Assembly (NCBI GenBank): GCA_934278965.1
Contig: CAKQWL010000054.1
Location: forward strand, 1 to 5,116
Direction: 5' to 3'
DNA length: 5,116 bases
Origin: an uncultured Clostridia bacterium
GTDB taxonomy: Bacteria; Bacillota; Clostridia; Peptostreptococcales; Anaerovoracaceae
This document shows positions 1 through 5,116 of this stretch, one piece after another (within the stretch, counting starts at the first letter, position 1; the number at the start of each line of letters is the position of its first letter). Both the position numbers and the translations under genes were made by a program. The notes under the pieces were generated by a model that was given only the letters and a program-made list of their open reading frames with translations, was not told the DNA's origin and ran no database searches.

Positions 1-433
1 CGGCGGAAGTGCCAACCGTGCCGATTTCCAGCGTTTTACTCCCGTTTACATACACTTTGGTGCCGTAATCAATGGAGTATCCGTCCACAAGATAATAGCT
101 GCCGGGAATTCCGCGGAGCAGCACACGATAGGTTCCGTACGGCGCATCATCGCGGATTGCTTCTTTCATATCCTCCGTGACAGCGCCGCTTTTGAAATCA
201 TCGGAATACAGCAGCCTGTTGGGATAAAAGTCCCAATGCGCCCCCATTGTGATCAGTTCCTTGTCCAAATCGACACCGGTCAGGTCAATGCAGCCGTTTT
301 CCGGCTCTATTGGCGGCGGCGTTTTCTGAAAGCCGTTAATGGAAGCCCACCCGAAAAACAACACCACCAACACGGTTGCCGTCAGAAACGTCTTTACAGC
401 TTTTTTTGCCAAGCTTGTTTTCTTGGGATTCAT
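1..433 (-). CDS. Sensor protein N-terminus (7TMR-DISM-type histidine kinase or similar), partial
   Basis: Only the first 144 residues are visible; the gene leaves through the left edge. It begins MNPKKTSLAKK, a basic cytoplasmic tip, followed by a hydrophobic segment at about residues 13-32 that acts as a signal anchor or uncleaved signal peptide. The rest should be extracytoplasmic. Residues 47-144 resemble the galactose-binding-like sensor module that precedes seven transmembrane helices in 7TMR-DISM proteins. Typical elements are IDLTGVD (49-55), W-D-F-Y-P near 67-71, YGTYRVLL (99-106), KVYVNG (126-131) and a terminal IGTVGTSA. In Clostridia such modules usually sit on histidine kinases, sometimes on cyclase or diguanylate cyclase domains; the output domain lies outside the window. 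The ATG at 433-431 is preceded by AAAGGG nine bases upstream. An extended -10 promoter lies 55 bases upstream, so the gene appears to be transcribed on its own. The family is inferred from motif pattern only. Confidence 0.66.
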   Translation of the reverse strand, partial: MNPKKTSLAKKAVKTFLTATVLVVLFFGWASINGFQKTPPPIEPENGCIDLTGVDLDKELITMGAHWDFYPNRLLYSDDFKSGAVTEDMKEAIRDDAPYGTYRVLLRGIPGSYYLVDGYSIDYGTKVYVNGSKTLEIGTVGTSA

Positions 434-488
434 TTCTCTTATCCCTTTCCATGTGAGAGCGTCAAGCCCCGCATCATTCTCTGTAATT

Positions 489-517
489 ATTATACCAGAA
501 AAAAATGAGATTCTCAG
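489..517 (-). promoter_or_regulatory. Probable extended -10 promoter for the sensor gene
   Basis: Read on the minus strand, TGGTATAAT (497-489) is a perfect TATAAT with the TG-n extension. The -35 region is weak: TGAGAA at spacing 16 or CTGAGA at spacing 17, which fits an extended -10 promoter. A perfect small palindrome, TGAGA-T-TCTCA (506-516), overlaps the -35 region, and a second TGAGAA half-site lies upstream (525-530), so a repressor or activator could act here. Confidence 0.6.
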
Positions 518-645
518 ATAAATTTTCTCAAAATAGTATCATCTCTAATAACGAACGCAGATGCGCAGTCAATTCCGTTTAAATCGTCCCAAAGTGACGT
601 AATGCCTCCGTAATTGCCTTTTCCTTTTCGATAATATCCTTGATA

Positions 646-692
646 AAAACAAAAAATCCGAACCCCTGACCGATTGGTCTAAGGTTCGGATT
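646..692 (-). terminator. Rho-independent terminator of ssrA
   Basis: On the minus strand a perfect stem pairs ATCCGAACC (691-683) with GGTTCGGAT (664-656). An inner GACC/GGTC pairing can close much of the loop. The stem runs directly into T6, then GTTTTT. It begins ten bases after the CCA end of the tmRNA, so it is the ssrA terminator. It also separates ssrA from the sensor gene. Confidence 0.92.
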
Positions 693-701
693 ATCTTGCA
701 T

Positions 702-1073
702 TGGTGGAGAAGAGGAGAATCGAACTCCTGTCCGAAAGCACATCCGCAAAACTTTCTCCGAGCGCAGCCGTTCCTTTTTGCTTCGCAAAGCCAAGCGCCG
801 AGCGGCAGGCTCGAGACTCTGCTATCCCGTTGTTCCCCTGTGCTTCCGGGAGCAGGCACAGAGTTCTCCTGTATTATTGACGCCGAGGTCCGAACCTACA
901 GGTAAATCCGGTTCGACGACGCGGCCGCAATCTGCGGCGGGCAGCTATGCTGCGAATGCGTAATTGTTATTATTTTTTGCGTTTATATTTAACGTGCCGT
1001 TTTTAACGCAGACTCGGCAAACTGCGGCTCGCTTATCTTGTTTCAGCACCCCCGTCGAAACCTTTGCACCCCC
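702..1073 (-). ncRNA. ssrA: Transfer-messenger RNA (tmRNA, 10Sa RNA)
   Basis: tmRNA enters stalled ribosomes with SmpB and EF-Tu, accepts alanine, and supplies a short reading frame that adds a degradation tag to the stuck protein. The 5' end reads GGGGGUGCAAAGG followed by UUCGACGGGGG, the conserved D-loop-like segment. The 3' end has a T-arm (AGGAG, loop UUCGAUU, CUCCU), then CUUCUCC, A and an encoded CCA. The acceptor ends pair G1-C, G2-C, G3-U, G4-C, G5-U and G7-C, with a U-U mismatch at pair 6; the G3-U wobble that alanyl-tRNA synthetase recognises is kept. A pseudoknot-1-like segment (GCCGCAG...CUGCG...ACGGC) precedes the tag frame. At 372 bases the length is typical. A TATAAT lies 23 bases upstream, which leaves a short leader for RNase P to remove, and a strong terminator follows. 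It is a one-piece, not a permuted, tmRNA. Confidence 0.97.
945..980 (-). other. tmRNA tag-peptide reading frame, AKNNNNYAFAA
   Basis: Within ssrA, the sequence AUAAAC directly precedes a GCA resume codon at 980-978. Reading from there gives Ala-Lys-Asn-Asn-Asn-Asn-Tyr-Ala-Phe-Ala-Ala and then UAG at 947-945. The YAFAA end corresponds to the YALAA/ALAA C-terminus that ClpXP and related proteases recognise in tagged proteins. The resume codon is inferred by position and by analogy to known tmRNAs; the stop and frame are seen directly. Confidence 0.9.
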
Positions 1074-1096
1074 ATAGTTATTCTTTCTCTGTTCTT

Positions 1097-1102
1097 ATTA
1101 TA
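1097..1102 (-). promoter_or_regulatory. -10 element of the ssrA promoter
   Basis: On the minus strand a perfect TATAAT lies in GTGTATAATAAG, 23 bases upstream of the mature tmRNA 5' end. Transcription would begin about 15 bases before the mature end, and RNase P would cut the leader, as known for other tmRNAs. No good -35 hexamer appears at spacing 16-18 (the candidate is TGGTAT). TTGTCC is present but only 12 bases from the -10, which is too close. Confidence 0.6.
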
Positions 1103-1170
1103 CACAATTTCGGAGGACAATACCATTACATATTCATTACGTTCCTCCTTCCTTTGATGCCGCCGCAAAG

Positions 1171-1210
1171 CAAAAAACGCCCTCTGACCGGGAGTTTTCC
1201 GGCAGAGGGC
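1171..1210 (-). terminator. Rho-independent terminator after the aldo/keto reductase gene
   Basis: On the minus strand GCCCTCTG (1210-1203) pairs with CAGAGGGC (1186-1179). The stem continues through CCGG/CCGG (1202-1199 with 1191-1188) past one bulged base, around an AAAACTC loop. It is followed by G and T6 (1177-1172). It lies about 70 bases beyond the reductase stop codon and just upstream of the ssrA promoter, so it closes the upstream transcription unit. Confidence 0.92.
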
Positions 1211-1277
1211 TCTTCTTTACTTTCGAAGGCAAAGGAGTGAATCCTTCCGAAACGCTAAAAACGATGCCTGCGATGCT

Positions 1278-2291
1278 CTAAAAATACGGCTGGTACTGCT
1301 TCAAATTCTCTTTGAGCAGGTTCGGCACATCCAGACCGTACGGACATCTTGATTTGCACTGTCCGCAGCCGATACATTTTTCAATCTTGTGCATTTCCTC
1401 TTTCCATTCGTCGGTTGTATACACCGGAATCGGCGCGCGCTTCAGCATCAGGCCCATTCTTGCACAGTCCTTGATTGAAATTCCGACAGGACATGGCATG
1501 CAGTATCCGCAGCTTCGGCAGAAATCTCCGGACAGTTCTTCTCTGTCTTTCGTGATGATGGCTTCGAGTTCCGGCGTCATCCCCTGTTCAAAATCTTCGG
1601 TGTTGCATGCGAGGAATTCTTCAATCTCTTCCATCCTCTGCACGCCCCAGATCGGGAGGGCGTTATCGAACTGCGCCAGATACGCATAGGCCGCTTTCCC
1701 GCTCTTAATCAGGCCGCCGGCCATCCCCTTCATGCAAAGGAATCCCATATCGTGCTCTGCGCACAGGTGAACGAGTTTTTCTTCCTCCGGGGACGCGATA
1801 TACGAAAACGGGTACTGAAGTGTTTCATAAAGGCCGGATTCAATCGCCTGACGGGCAATCTCAACCCGGTGGCTTGTGATACCGATATGGCGCACTTTTC
1901 CTTCTTCTTTCGCCTCCAGCATCGCTTCATAAAGCCCGCTCTCATGTCCCGGTACCGGGCAGAATGGGAGATTGTGGAACTGCATAATGTCCACGTAATC
2001 CGTTTTGAGCTCTTTCAGACTGGTTGCCAGCTGTTCCTTAAAATCCGCGGCGTTCAGCGCCATGGACTTGGTCGAAATGAAAATATCGGAGCGTACATCG
2101 CTGAGTGCCTCCCCAATCTTCGTTTCACTGTCGGTATAAAACCTTGCCGTGTCAAAGAAACGGACACCGCCGTCATACGCTCTCCTCAGGATTTTCACTG
2201 CTTCATCCATGGAAACACGCTGAATCGGAAGGGCTCCGAATCCATTTTTGTTGACTGTAATTCCGGTTTTCCCAAGTGTTACATACTTCAT
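1278..2291 (-). CDS. Aldo/keto reductase with C-terminal 2x[4Fe-4S] ferredoxin domain
   Basis: This 337-residue cytoplasmic protein is a TIM-barrel aldo/keto reductase (about residues 1-250) fused to a bacterial ferredoxin domain (about 255-325), a combination common in anaerobes. The catalytic tetrad is visible: Asp47 in FFDTARFY, Tyr52, Lys75 in ISTKS, and His106 in MQFHN. The ferredoxin part has C258-x2-C261-x2-C264-x2-C267-P and C306-x2-C309-x2-C312-x3-C316-P, enough for two [4Fe-4S] clusters. It probably moves electrons between a nicotinamide cofactor or ferredoxin and a carbonyl substrate; the substrate cannot be read from the sequence. The ATG at 2291-2289 has GGAGG nine bases upstream, inside a long purine-rich leader. 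I see no clear promoter in the 146 bases after smpB, so it may be read through from smpB, and a strong terminator follows it. Length and domain order are normal for the family. Confidence 0.95.
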   Translation of the reverse strand: MKYVTLGKTGITVNKNGFGALPIQRVSMDEAVKILRRAYDGGVRFFDTARFYTDSETKIGEALSDVRSDIFISTKSMALNAADFKEQLATSLKELKTDYVDIMQFHNLPFCPVPGHESGLYEAMLEAKEEGKVRHIGITSHRVEIARQAIESGLYETLQYPFSYIASPEEEKLVHLCAEHDMGFLCMKGMAGGLIKSGKAAYAYLAQFDNALPIWGVQRMEEIEEFLACNTEDFEQGMTPELEAIITKDREELSGDFCRSCGYCMPCPVGISIKDCARMGLMLKRAPIPVYTTDEWKEEMHKIEKCIGCGQCKSRCPYGLDVPNLLKENLKQYQPYF

Positions 2292-2422
2292 CTTTCTCTT
2301 CCTCCTTCTTTTCTTCCTGTCTTATTTTTATTTCTACTCTGTTTTCCCTTTGTCTTGATCTTTTTATCCGAATCTTGCCATCCTGCGCGGCGGAGGGTAT
2401 GTACTGCCCGCCGGGTCGCTGC

Positions 2423-2451
2423 CGGTCCGCCGCCAAACTACCGCCGGACCG
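2423..2451 (-). other. GC-rich stem-loop spanning the smpB stop codon
   Basis: CGGTCCG (2451-2445 on the minus strand) pairs perfectly with CGGACCG (2429-2423), with a 15-base loop that contains the smpB TAG stop. No T-tract follows, so it is not a standard terminator. It could stabilise the 3' end of the smpB message or weakly attenuate read-through into the reductase gene, or it could be chance in GC-rich sequence. Confidence 0.3.
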
Positions 2452-2890
2452 CCTGCTGCATCCGCCGCTCTGCGTCCCGCTTGGCAATGTCCTCACGTTT
2501 GTCATAATTCTTTTTCCCGCGCGCGACGCCCAGTTCCAGCTTCGCGAGACCTTTTTCATTGATATAAAGGTTCAGCGGAACGAGAGTCAGGCTCTTCTGC
2601 GTTGTATATCCGATCAGTTTTCGGATTTCCTGCTTGTGCATCAGAAGCTTCCGCGGCCGCAGCGGGTCCACATTGAAACGGTTGCCCTGTTCGTACGGAC
2701 TGATATTCATTCCGTAAAGAATCATCTCCCCATTCTCCACTTTGGCGTAGCCTTCCTTGATGCTGGCTCGTCCGCGCCGGATGGATTTAATTTCCGTTCC
2801 GGTCAGCACGATTCCGGTTTCATAGGTTTCCTCTATAAAGTAATCATGCCGCGCCTTTTTATTACTCGCGATCAGTTTCTTCTGTTTCAT
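2438..2890 (-). CDS. smpB: SsrA-binding protein SmpB
   Basis: SmpB binds the tRNA-like end of tmRNA and carries it into the A site of stalled ribosomes, where its C-terminal tail occupies the empty mRNA channel. The 150-residue product has the usual length and landmarks: [10 protein letters not shown] (10-19), GTEIKSIR (31-38), the basic stretch DPLRPRKLL (75-83), GKKNYDKRE (125-133), and a charged helical tail ending QQAVRR. The ATG at 2890-2888 is preceded by AGAGG nine bases upstream. It lies 116 bases after the signal-peptidase-like gene and 146 bases before the reductase gene, all in the same direction. Its RNA partner ssrA follows the reductase on the same strand. In many Firmicutes smpB and ssrA are near neighbours, often after rnr; no rnr is visible here. 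Nothing looks damaged. Confidence 0.98.
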   Translation of the reverse strand: MKQKKLIASNKKARHDYFIEETYETGIVLTGTEIKSIRRGRASIKEGYAKVENGEMILYGMNISPYEQGNRFNVDPLRPRKLLMHKQEIRKLIGYTTQKSLTLVPLNLYINEKGLAKLELGVARGKKNYDKREDIAKRDAERRMQQAVRR

Positions 2891-3006
2891 ACGCTTATTC
2901 CTCTATCTCCTGCATTTCCTGCCTAATTCCTGTCCGCTCCGCATGCTTCGGTGCGTGCTGCGCCGGATCTCCGTTTTCCGTCCTTCCGCTCTGTCCGGTC
3001 TCCGAA

Positions 3007-3465
3007 TCAGAGCCGCATTTGTCTGCTGCGCGGCCAAAGGATTCCGTCTATCCTTCCGAGGATTGCGCTCTCCTCCATCTGAAATGCTCCTGACACAACC
3101 TCCTGCGTGCCTTCCGGCTCTTGCTCCGGAGTCAGGCAGACAGCCCCTTCTCTCACAGTCTCCGTACTTCCGTCCGCCGCCGTAAACAGGTCGCCTTCCG
3201 TTCCGCACACCCGCAGCACACGAACGGCGCCGTCCCCGCCTTCTTTGTGCAGATAATTCAACACCGCGACCGTGTCGCCCTTCGCCGGCTTACGATAAAG
3301 ATATGCCGCCTTATTGATAAAAACAACATCCTTTGGCTGCACAGAGCCCCCCGCCGGTCCGTCAGACACCGTTTCGATCTCGGTCAGCAAGGACAATGCC
3401 AGCCCGATCAAAACAGCAAGTACTGCAGCTCTTCCGCATCCCCAGATTTTTCTGAACATCCGCAA
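3007..3465 (-). CDS. Signal peptidase I-like membrane protein, apparently lacking the catalytic residues
   Basis: This gene codes for 152 residues. A short basic start and one hydrophobic segment (about 12-27) give a membrane anchor with an external C-terminal domain. By eye that domain follows the signal peptidase I fold order: S41-V-Q-P then DVVFINKAAY (46-55) matches the S-M-E-P...D-Y-I-F-L-S-R-Q-A-Y region of the neighbouring LepB, KGDTVAV (62-68) matches its EDIVVF, VLRVCGTEGD (83-92) matches IKRIIGLPGD, and ILGRIDGILWP (135-145) matches IVGKALIRLYP. At the catalytic Lys position there is Leu84. The GDNR..S.DSR box is absent, along with roughly 25-30 surrounding residues. I infer a decayed or repurposed paralogue without peptidase activity; Ser41 may be a relic of the nucleophile. 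The start is uncertain: TTG at 3465-3463 has GAGG seven bases upstream, whereas ATG at 3459-3457 has it 13 bases away. The frame is open and carries a ribosome binding site, so it is probably expressed. Confidence 0.75.
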   Translation of the reverse strand: MRMFRKIWGCGRAAVLAVLIGLALSLLTEIETVSDGPAGGSVQPKDVVFINKAAYLYRKPAKGDTVAVLNYLHKEGGDGAVRVLRVCGTEGDLFTAADGSTETVREGAVCLTPEQEPEGTQEVVSGAFQMEESAILGRIDGILWPRSRQMRL

Positions 3466-3515
3466 AACCCATCCTCTCTCAAATTTTTATGTACCAAATC
3501 CAATTCTCATCCAAT

Positions 3516-3576
3516 GAATGCCTGCCAAATGAGAGAAACTTTACGGTTGAAAGCGGAGAATGCCGCCGAATGCCTG
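3516..3576 (-). repeat. Three short direct copies of GGCATTC between lepB and the lepB-like gene
   Basis: On the minus strand GGCATTC occurs at 3574-3568, 3564-3558 and 3522-3516; the outer two extend to CAGGCATTC. The copies fill much of the 119-base gap after lepB. No terminator with a T-tract is visible there. They might be a protein-binding array, a duplication relic or chance. Apart from these copies and the ribosome binding site of the next gene I see nothing in this gap. Confidence 0.35.
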
Positions 3577-3584
3577 ACTCTATC

Positions 3585-4109
3585 CTAAAATCGACAGATA
3601 CTATTAAACGGATACAGCCGAATCAGCGCCTTTCCGACAATATCGTCGATCGGCACAACTCCGACATCCGAATAACGCGAATCCTTGCTTACGCCCCGAT
3701 TATCGCCAAGGCAGAAGACCGAGCCCTCCGGTACCTCGAAATGCGTGCCCGCATCATGCGGCATCGTTCCGCCGATCGGAATATAATCCTCTTCCAGCGG
3801 GGTTCCGTTCAGATACACAAGGCCGTCCTCCAGATCAATCGTATCCCCCGGAAGTCCGATAATTCGCTTAATGAGAAGCTTTTCTTTTCCGGTTTCGGTC
3901 TTCAAATTCGTATGAAATACGACAATATCCTCTCTCTCCGGTTCTCCGAAGATTTTATGCTTATACGCCTGTCTGCTTAAAAAGATGTAATCATTGTTGT
4001 GTAAAGTCGGCTCCATCGAAGTCTCTTTTACGATCGTCGGCTTGAAAAATACAAGCACCAGCGCCGCCAGCGCAAACGCGATTACAATATCTCTTATCCA
4101 TTCTTTCAT
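3585..4109 (-). CDS. lepB: Signal peptidase I
   Basis: This membrane serine protease cuts signal peptides from exported proteins on the outer face of the cytoplasmic membrane. The 174-residue protein has one N-terminal membrane helix (about 6-23), as is usual for Gram-positive SipS-type enzymes. All family boxes are present: SMEPTL with nucleophile Ser31, the DIVVF strand (61-65), KRIIGLPGD with general base Lys81 (81-89), the box GDNRGVSKDSR (135-145), and a closing IVGKALIRLYPFN (157-169). The ATG at 4109-4107 has CGGAGG about 12 bases upstream, slightly long but clear. The start lies 48 bases after the pseudouridine synthase stop with no terminator or promoter between them, so co-transcription is likely. 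A second, degenerate signal-peptidase-like gene follows 119 bases downstream. The short length and single helix fit S26A enzymes of Firmicutes rather than the longer two-helix proteobacterial LepB. Confidence 0.97.
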   Translation of the reverse strand: MKEWIRDIVIAFALAALVLVFFKPTIVKETSMEPTLHNNDYIFLSRQAYKHKIFGEPEREDIVVFHTNLKTETGKEKLLIKRIIGLPGDTIDLEDGLVYLNGTPLEEDYIPIGGTMPHDAGTHFEVPEGSVFCLGDNRGVSKDSRYSDVGVVPIDDIVGKALIRLYPFNSICRF

Positions 4110-4157
4110 TATCGTCCAAACCCTCCGGATTTATTCTCTGTCTGTTCCGACTTTTCA

Positions 4158-5116
4158 TCACGGAAAAAGCGTTTCCCGAATCTTTTCGAGATTCTCCGGA
4201 AGTGCGCTTTTTATTTCGGTGCCTTCGAGATAAGACAGCACCCCGCTGCCCTTCTCAAAGAATAACCGATACGCATGAAGAAACTGTGTCGAGAGTCCGA
4301 ATTTTCTCCCGATCACACGGTTAACCGCCGGATCACCGTATTTGGCATCCCCGATGATCGGATACCCGGCTTTCGCAAGATGCGCCCGAATCTGATGTGT
4401 TCTGCCGGTAACCAGTTCAACCTCCAAAAGCGTATATCCCGGCGCGTATGCGAGAGGCCGCGCAATCGTTTCCATGACCCGGCCGCCTTCCGCAGCGTCC
4501 ATGCTTGAAACATGTACCGTATTGGTTGCAGAATCCTTTTCCATACGGTCTCTTAAAAGCAGCGCCTTTGAAACCTTTCCGCGGACTACCGTAAGATAAT
4601 ACTTCCGAACATATCCTTTTTCCCGAATCATCCGGTTCAGTTCGCGAAGCGCTTCGGCATCCTTTCCGAAAAGCACAAGACCTGTTGTATTGCGATCCAG
4701 CCGATTGGCCGGTGCCGGCGCAAAGGTTTTCGACGCTCGCGGATTGTATTTTCCGGTTTCTGTTAAATATCCGAGCACCTGATTCGCCAAATGATTTTTC
4801 TTTTCATGGGCATCCCCGTGGGTCAAAAGACCGAGAGGCTTTTCCGCCGCCAGAATATGCTCGTCCTCGTAAGCGATATGGAACTGCCGACGTCCCTTGG
4901 CCGCCGTCTTTTTCCGCTGCAGCTGCTCGGCTTCCTCCGGACTGATGTACAGCGTCAGTTCGTCCCCCTCTGTCAGGATATAACTCTCCCCGGCACGGCT
5001 GCCATTCACTTTCAACTCTTTCCGGATTAGTTTATAGATCCTGGAAAGCGGTGCGTTTTTTAAATATTTTCGAAGAAAACGATCCAGCCGCTGCTGATCG
5101 TCGTCTTTCGTAATTG
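4158..5116 (-). CDS. RluA-family pseudouridine synthase (RluC/RluD-like), 5' end missing
   Basis: The enzyme isomerises specific uridines in RNA to pseudouridine; relatives of this shape act on 23S rRNA. The visible 318 residues end at TGA (4160-4158). The frame is open to the right edge: the residues before the apparent TTG start at 5015 read ITKDDDQQRLDRFLRKYL and continue NAPLSRIYKLIRKELKVNG, a clear S4 RNA-binding domain, so the true start lies outside the window. The catalytic domain follows from about residue 77. It has the motif RLDRNTTG with catalytic Asp140 (visible-residue numbering) and the conserved GRTHQIRAHL (237-246), then GYPIIGDAKYG. RLDRNTTG differs slightly from the more common RLD+xTSG, which is normal variation in Firmicutes. 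Which uridine it modifies, and so whether RluC or RluD is the right name, cannot be decided here. lepB follows closely and is probably in the same transcript. Confidence 0.95.
   Translation of the reverse strand, partial: ITKDDDQQRLDRFLRKYLKNAPLSRIYKLIRKELKVNGSRAGESYILTEGDELTLYISPEEAEQLQRKKTAAKGRRQFHIAYEDEHILAAEKPLGLLTHGDAHEKKNHLANQVLGYLTETGKYNPRASKTFAPAPANRLDRNTTGLVLFGKDAEALRELNRMIREKGYVRKYYLTVVRGKVSKALLLRDRMEKDSATNTVHVSSMDAAEGGRVMETIARPLAYAPGYTLLEVELVTGRTHQIRAHLAKAGYPIIGDAKYGDPAVNRVIGRKFGLSTQFLHAYRLFFEKGSGVLSYLEGTEIKSALPENLEKIRETLFP

Noticed and set aside
545..572. Second promoter for the sensor gene: TTGACT, 16 bases, TATTAG on the minus strand
   Set aside because: The -10 matches only 4 of 6 and the downstream extended -10 promoter is much better; left as a weak alternative.
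702..740. Possible separate tRNA, because a T-arm and CCA end are visible
   Set aside because: There is no anticodon arm next to it. The matching acceptor strand lies at 1067-1073, so it is the tRNA-like domain of tmRNA.
569..859. Open frames on the minus strand across the 3' half of ssrA
   Set aside because: They read through the tRNA-like part of tmRNA and its terminator. The RNA gene explains the sequence, and there is no ribosome binding site.
696..963. Open frames on the plus strand across ssrA
   Set aside because: Antisense to a confident structured RNA, with no family resemblance and no ribosome binding site.
651..1073. Integrated element at the ssrA 3' end (attachment site)
   Set aside because: No second copy of the ssrA 3' end and no integrase or other phage-like gene is visible in the window.
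1752..2507. Long plus-strand open frame of 251 codons opposite the reductase start and smpB end
   Set aside because: It is the antisense shadow of the aldo/keto reductase and the pyrimidine-rich leader, with a composition unlike a real protein (Arg/Cys/Ser-rich end).
2276..2926. Plus-strand open frame of 216 codons opposite smpB
   Set aside because: Antisense to a clear smpB; no recognisable domain and no gene on this strand elsewhere in the window.
2903..3208. Minus-strand open frame of 101 codons overlapping the end of the signal-peptidase-like gene in another frame
   Set aside because: It is Arg/Gly-rich out-of-frame translation. The overlapping frame has the signal peptidase motifs and a matching C-terminus (ILGRIDGILWP).
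3540..3584. Terminator after lepB from GCGG/CCGC pairing
   Set aside because: The stem is only four base pairs and no run of T follows on the minus strand.
3489..3980. Plus-strand open frame opposite lepB
   Set aside because: Antisense shadow of a confident signal peptidase gene.
1..5116. CRISPR array, insertion sequence or toxin-antitoxin pair
   Set aside because: No regularly spaced repeats, terminal inverted repeats, transposase motifs or paired small genes were seen on either strand.

Overview
The window looks like ordinary chromosomal housekeeping DNA from an anaerobic low-to-mid GC Firmicute, most likely class Clostridia. The grounds are strong purine-rich ribosome binding sites (GGAGG-like), a typical clostridial-style tmRNA beginning GGGGGUGCAAAGG, an oxygen-sensitive ferredoxin-fused aldo/keto reductase, and a 7TMR-DISM-type sensor N-terminus. 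I cannot name a genus. Every gene I can support lies on the minus strand, so transcription runs from the right edge to the left edge.

Layout in the direction of transcription. (1) 5116-4158: RluA-family 23S-type pseudouridine synthase, entering from the right edge without its start codon. (2) 4109-3585: type I signal peptidase lepB, with an intact Ser/Lys catalytic dyad. (3) 3465-3007: a small membrane-anchored protein that looks like a degenerate signal peptidase. It has no catalytic Lys and no GDNR..S.DSR box, but the reading frame is intact. (4) 2890-2438: smpB, the tmRNA partner. (5) 2291-1278: aldo/keto reductase with a C-terminal two-cluster ferredoxin domain. No convincing terminator or promoter separates these five genes, and a strong Rho-independent terminator at 1210-1171 follows the last one, so they may form one transcription unit. 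(6) 1073-702: ssrA (tmRNA), with a -10 element upstream and its own strong terminator at 692-646. (7) 433-1: the N-terminal 144 residues of a membrane-anchored sensor protein, preceded by an extended -10 promoter and leaving the window on the left.

Functionally, SmpB and tmRNA together perform trans-translation, the rescue of stalled ribosomes. Both are present and apparently intact, separated only by the reductase gene. The encoded degradation tag reads AKNNNNYAFAA. The other genes cover rRNA modification, protein export and redox metabolism.

I see no mobile element, CRISPR array or evident novel system. The point most worth a second look is the apparent catalytically dead signal peptidase next to the functional one. 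The longest stretches without a gene are 434-701 and 1074-1277. They hold terminators, promoters and short repeats, described below.
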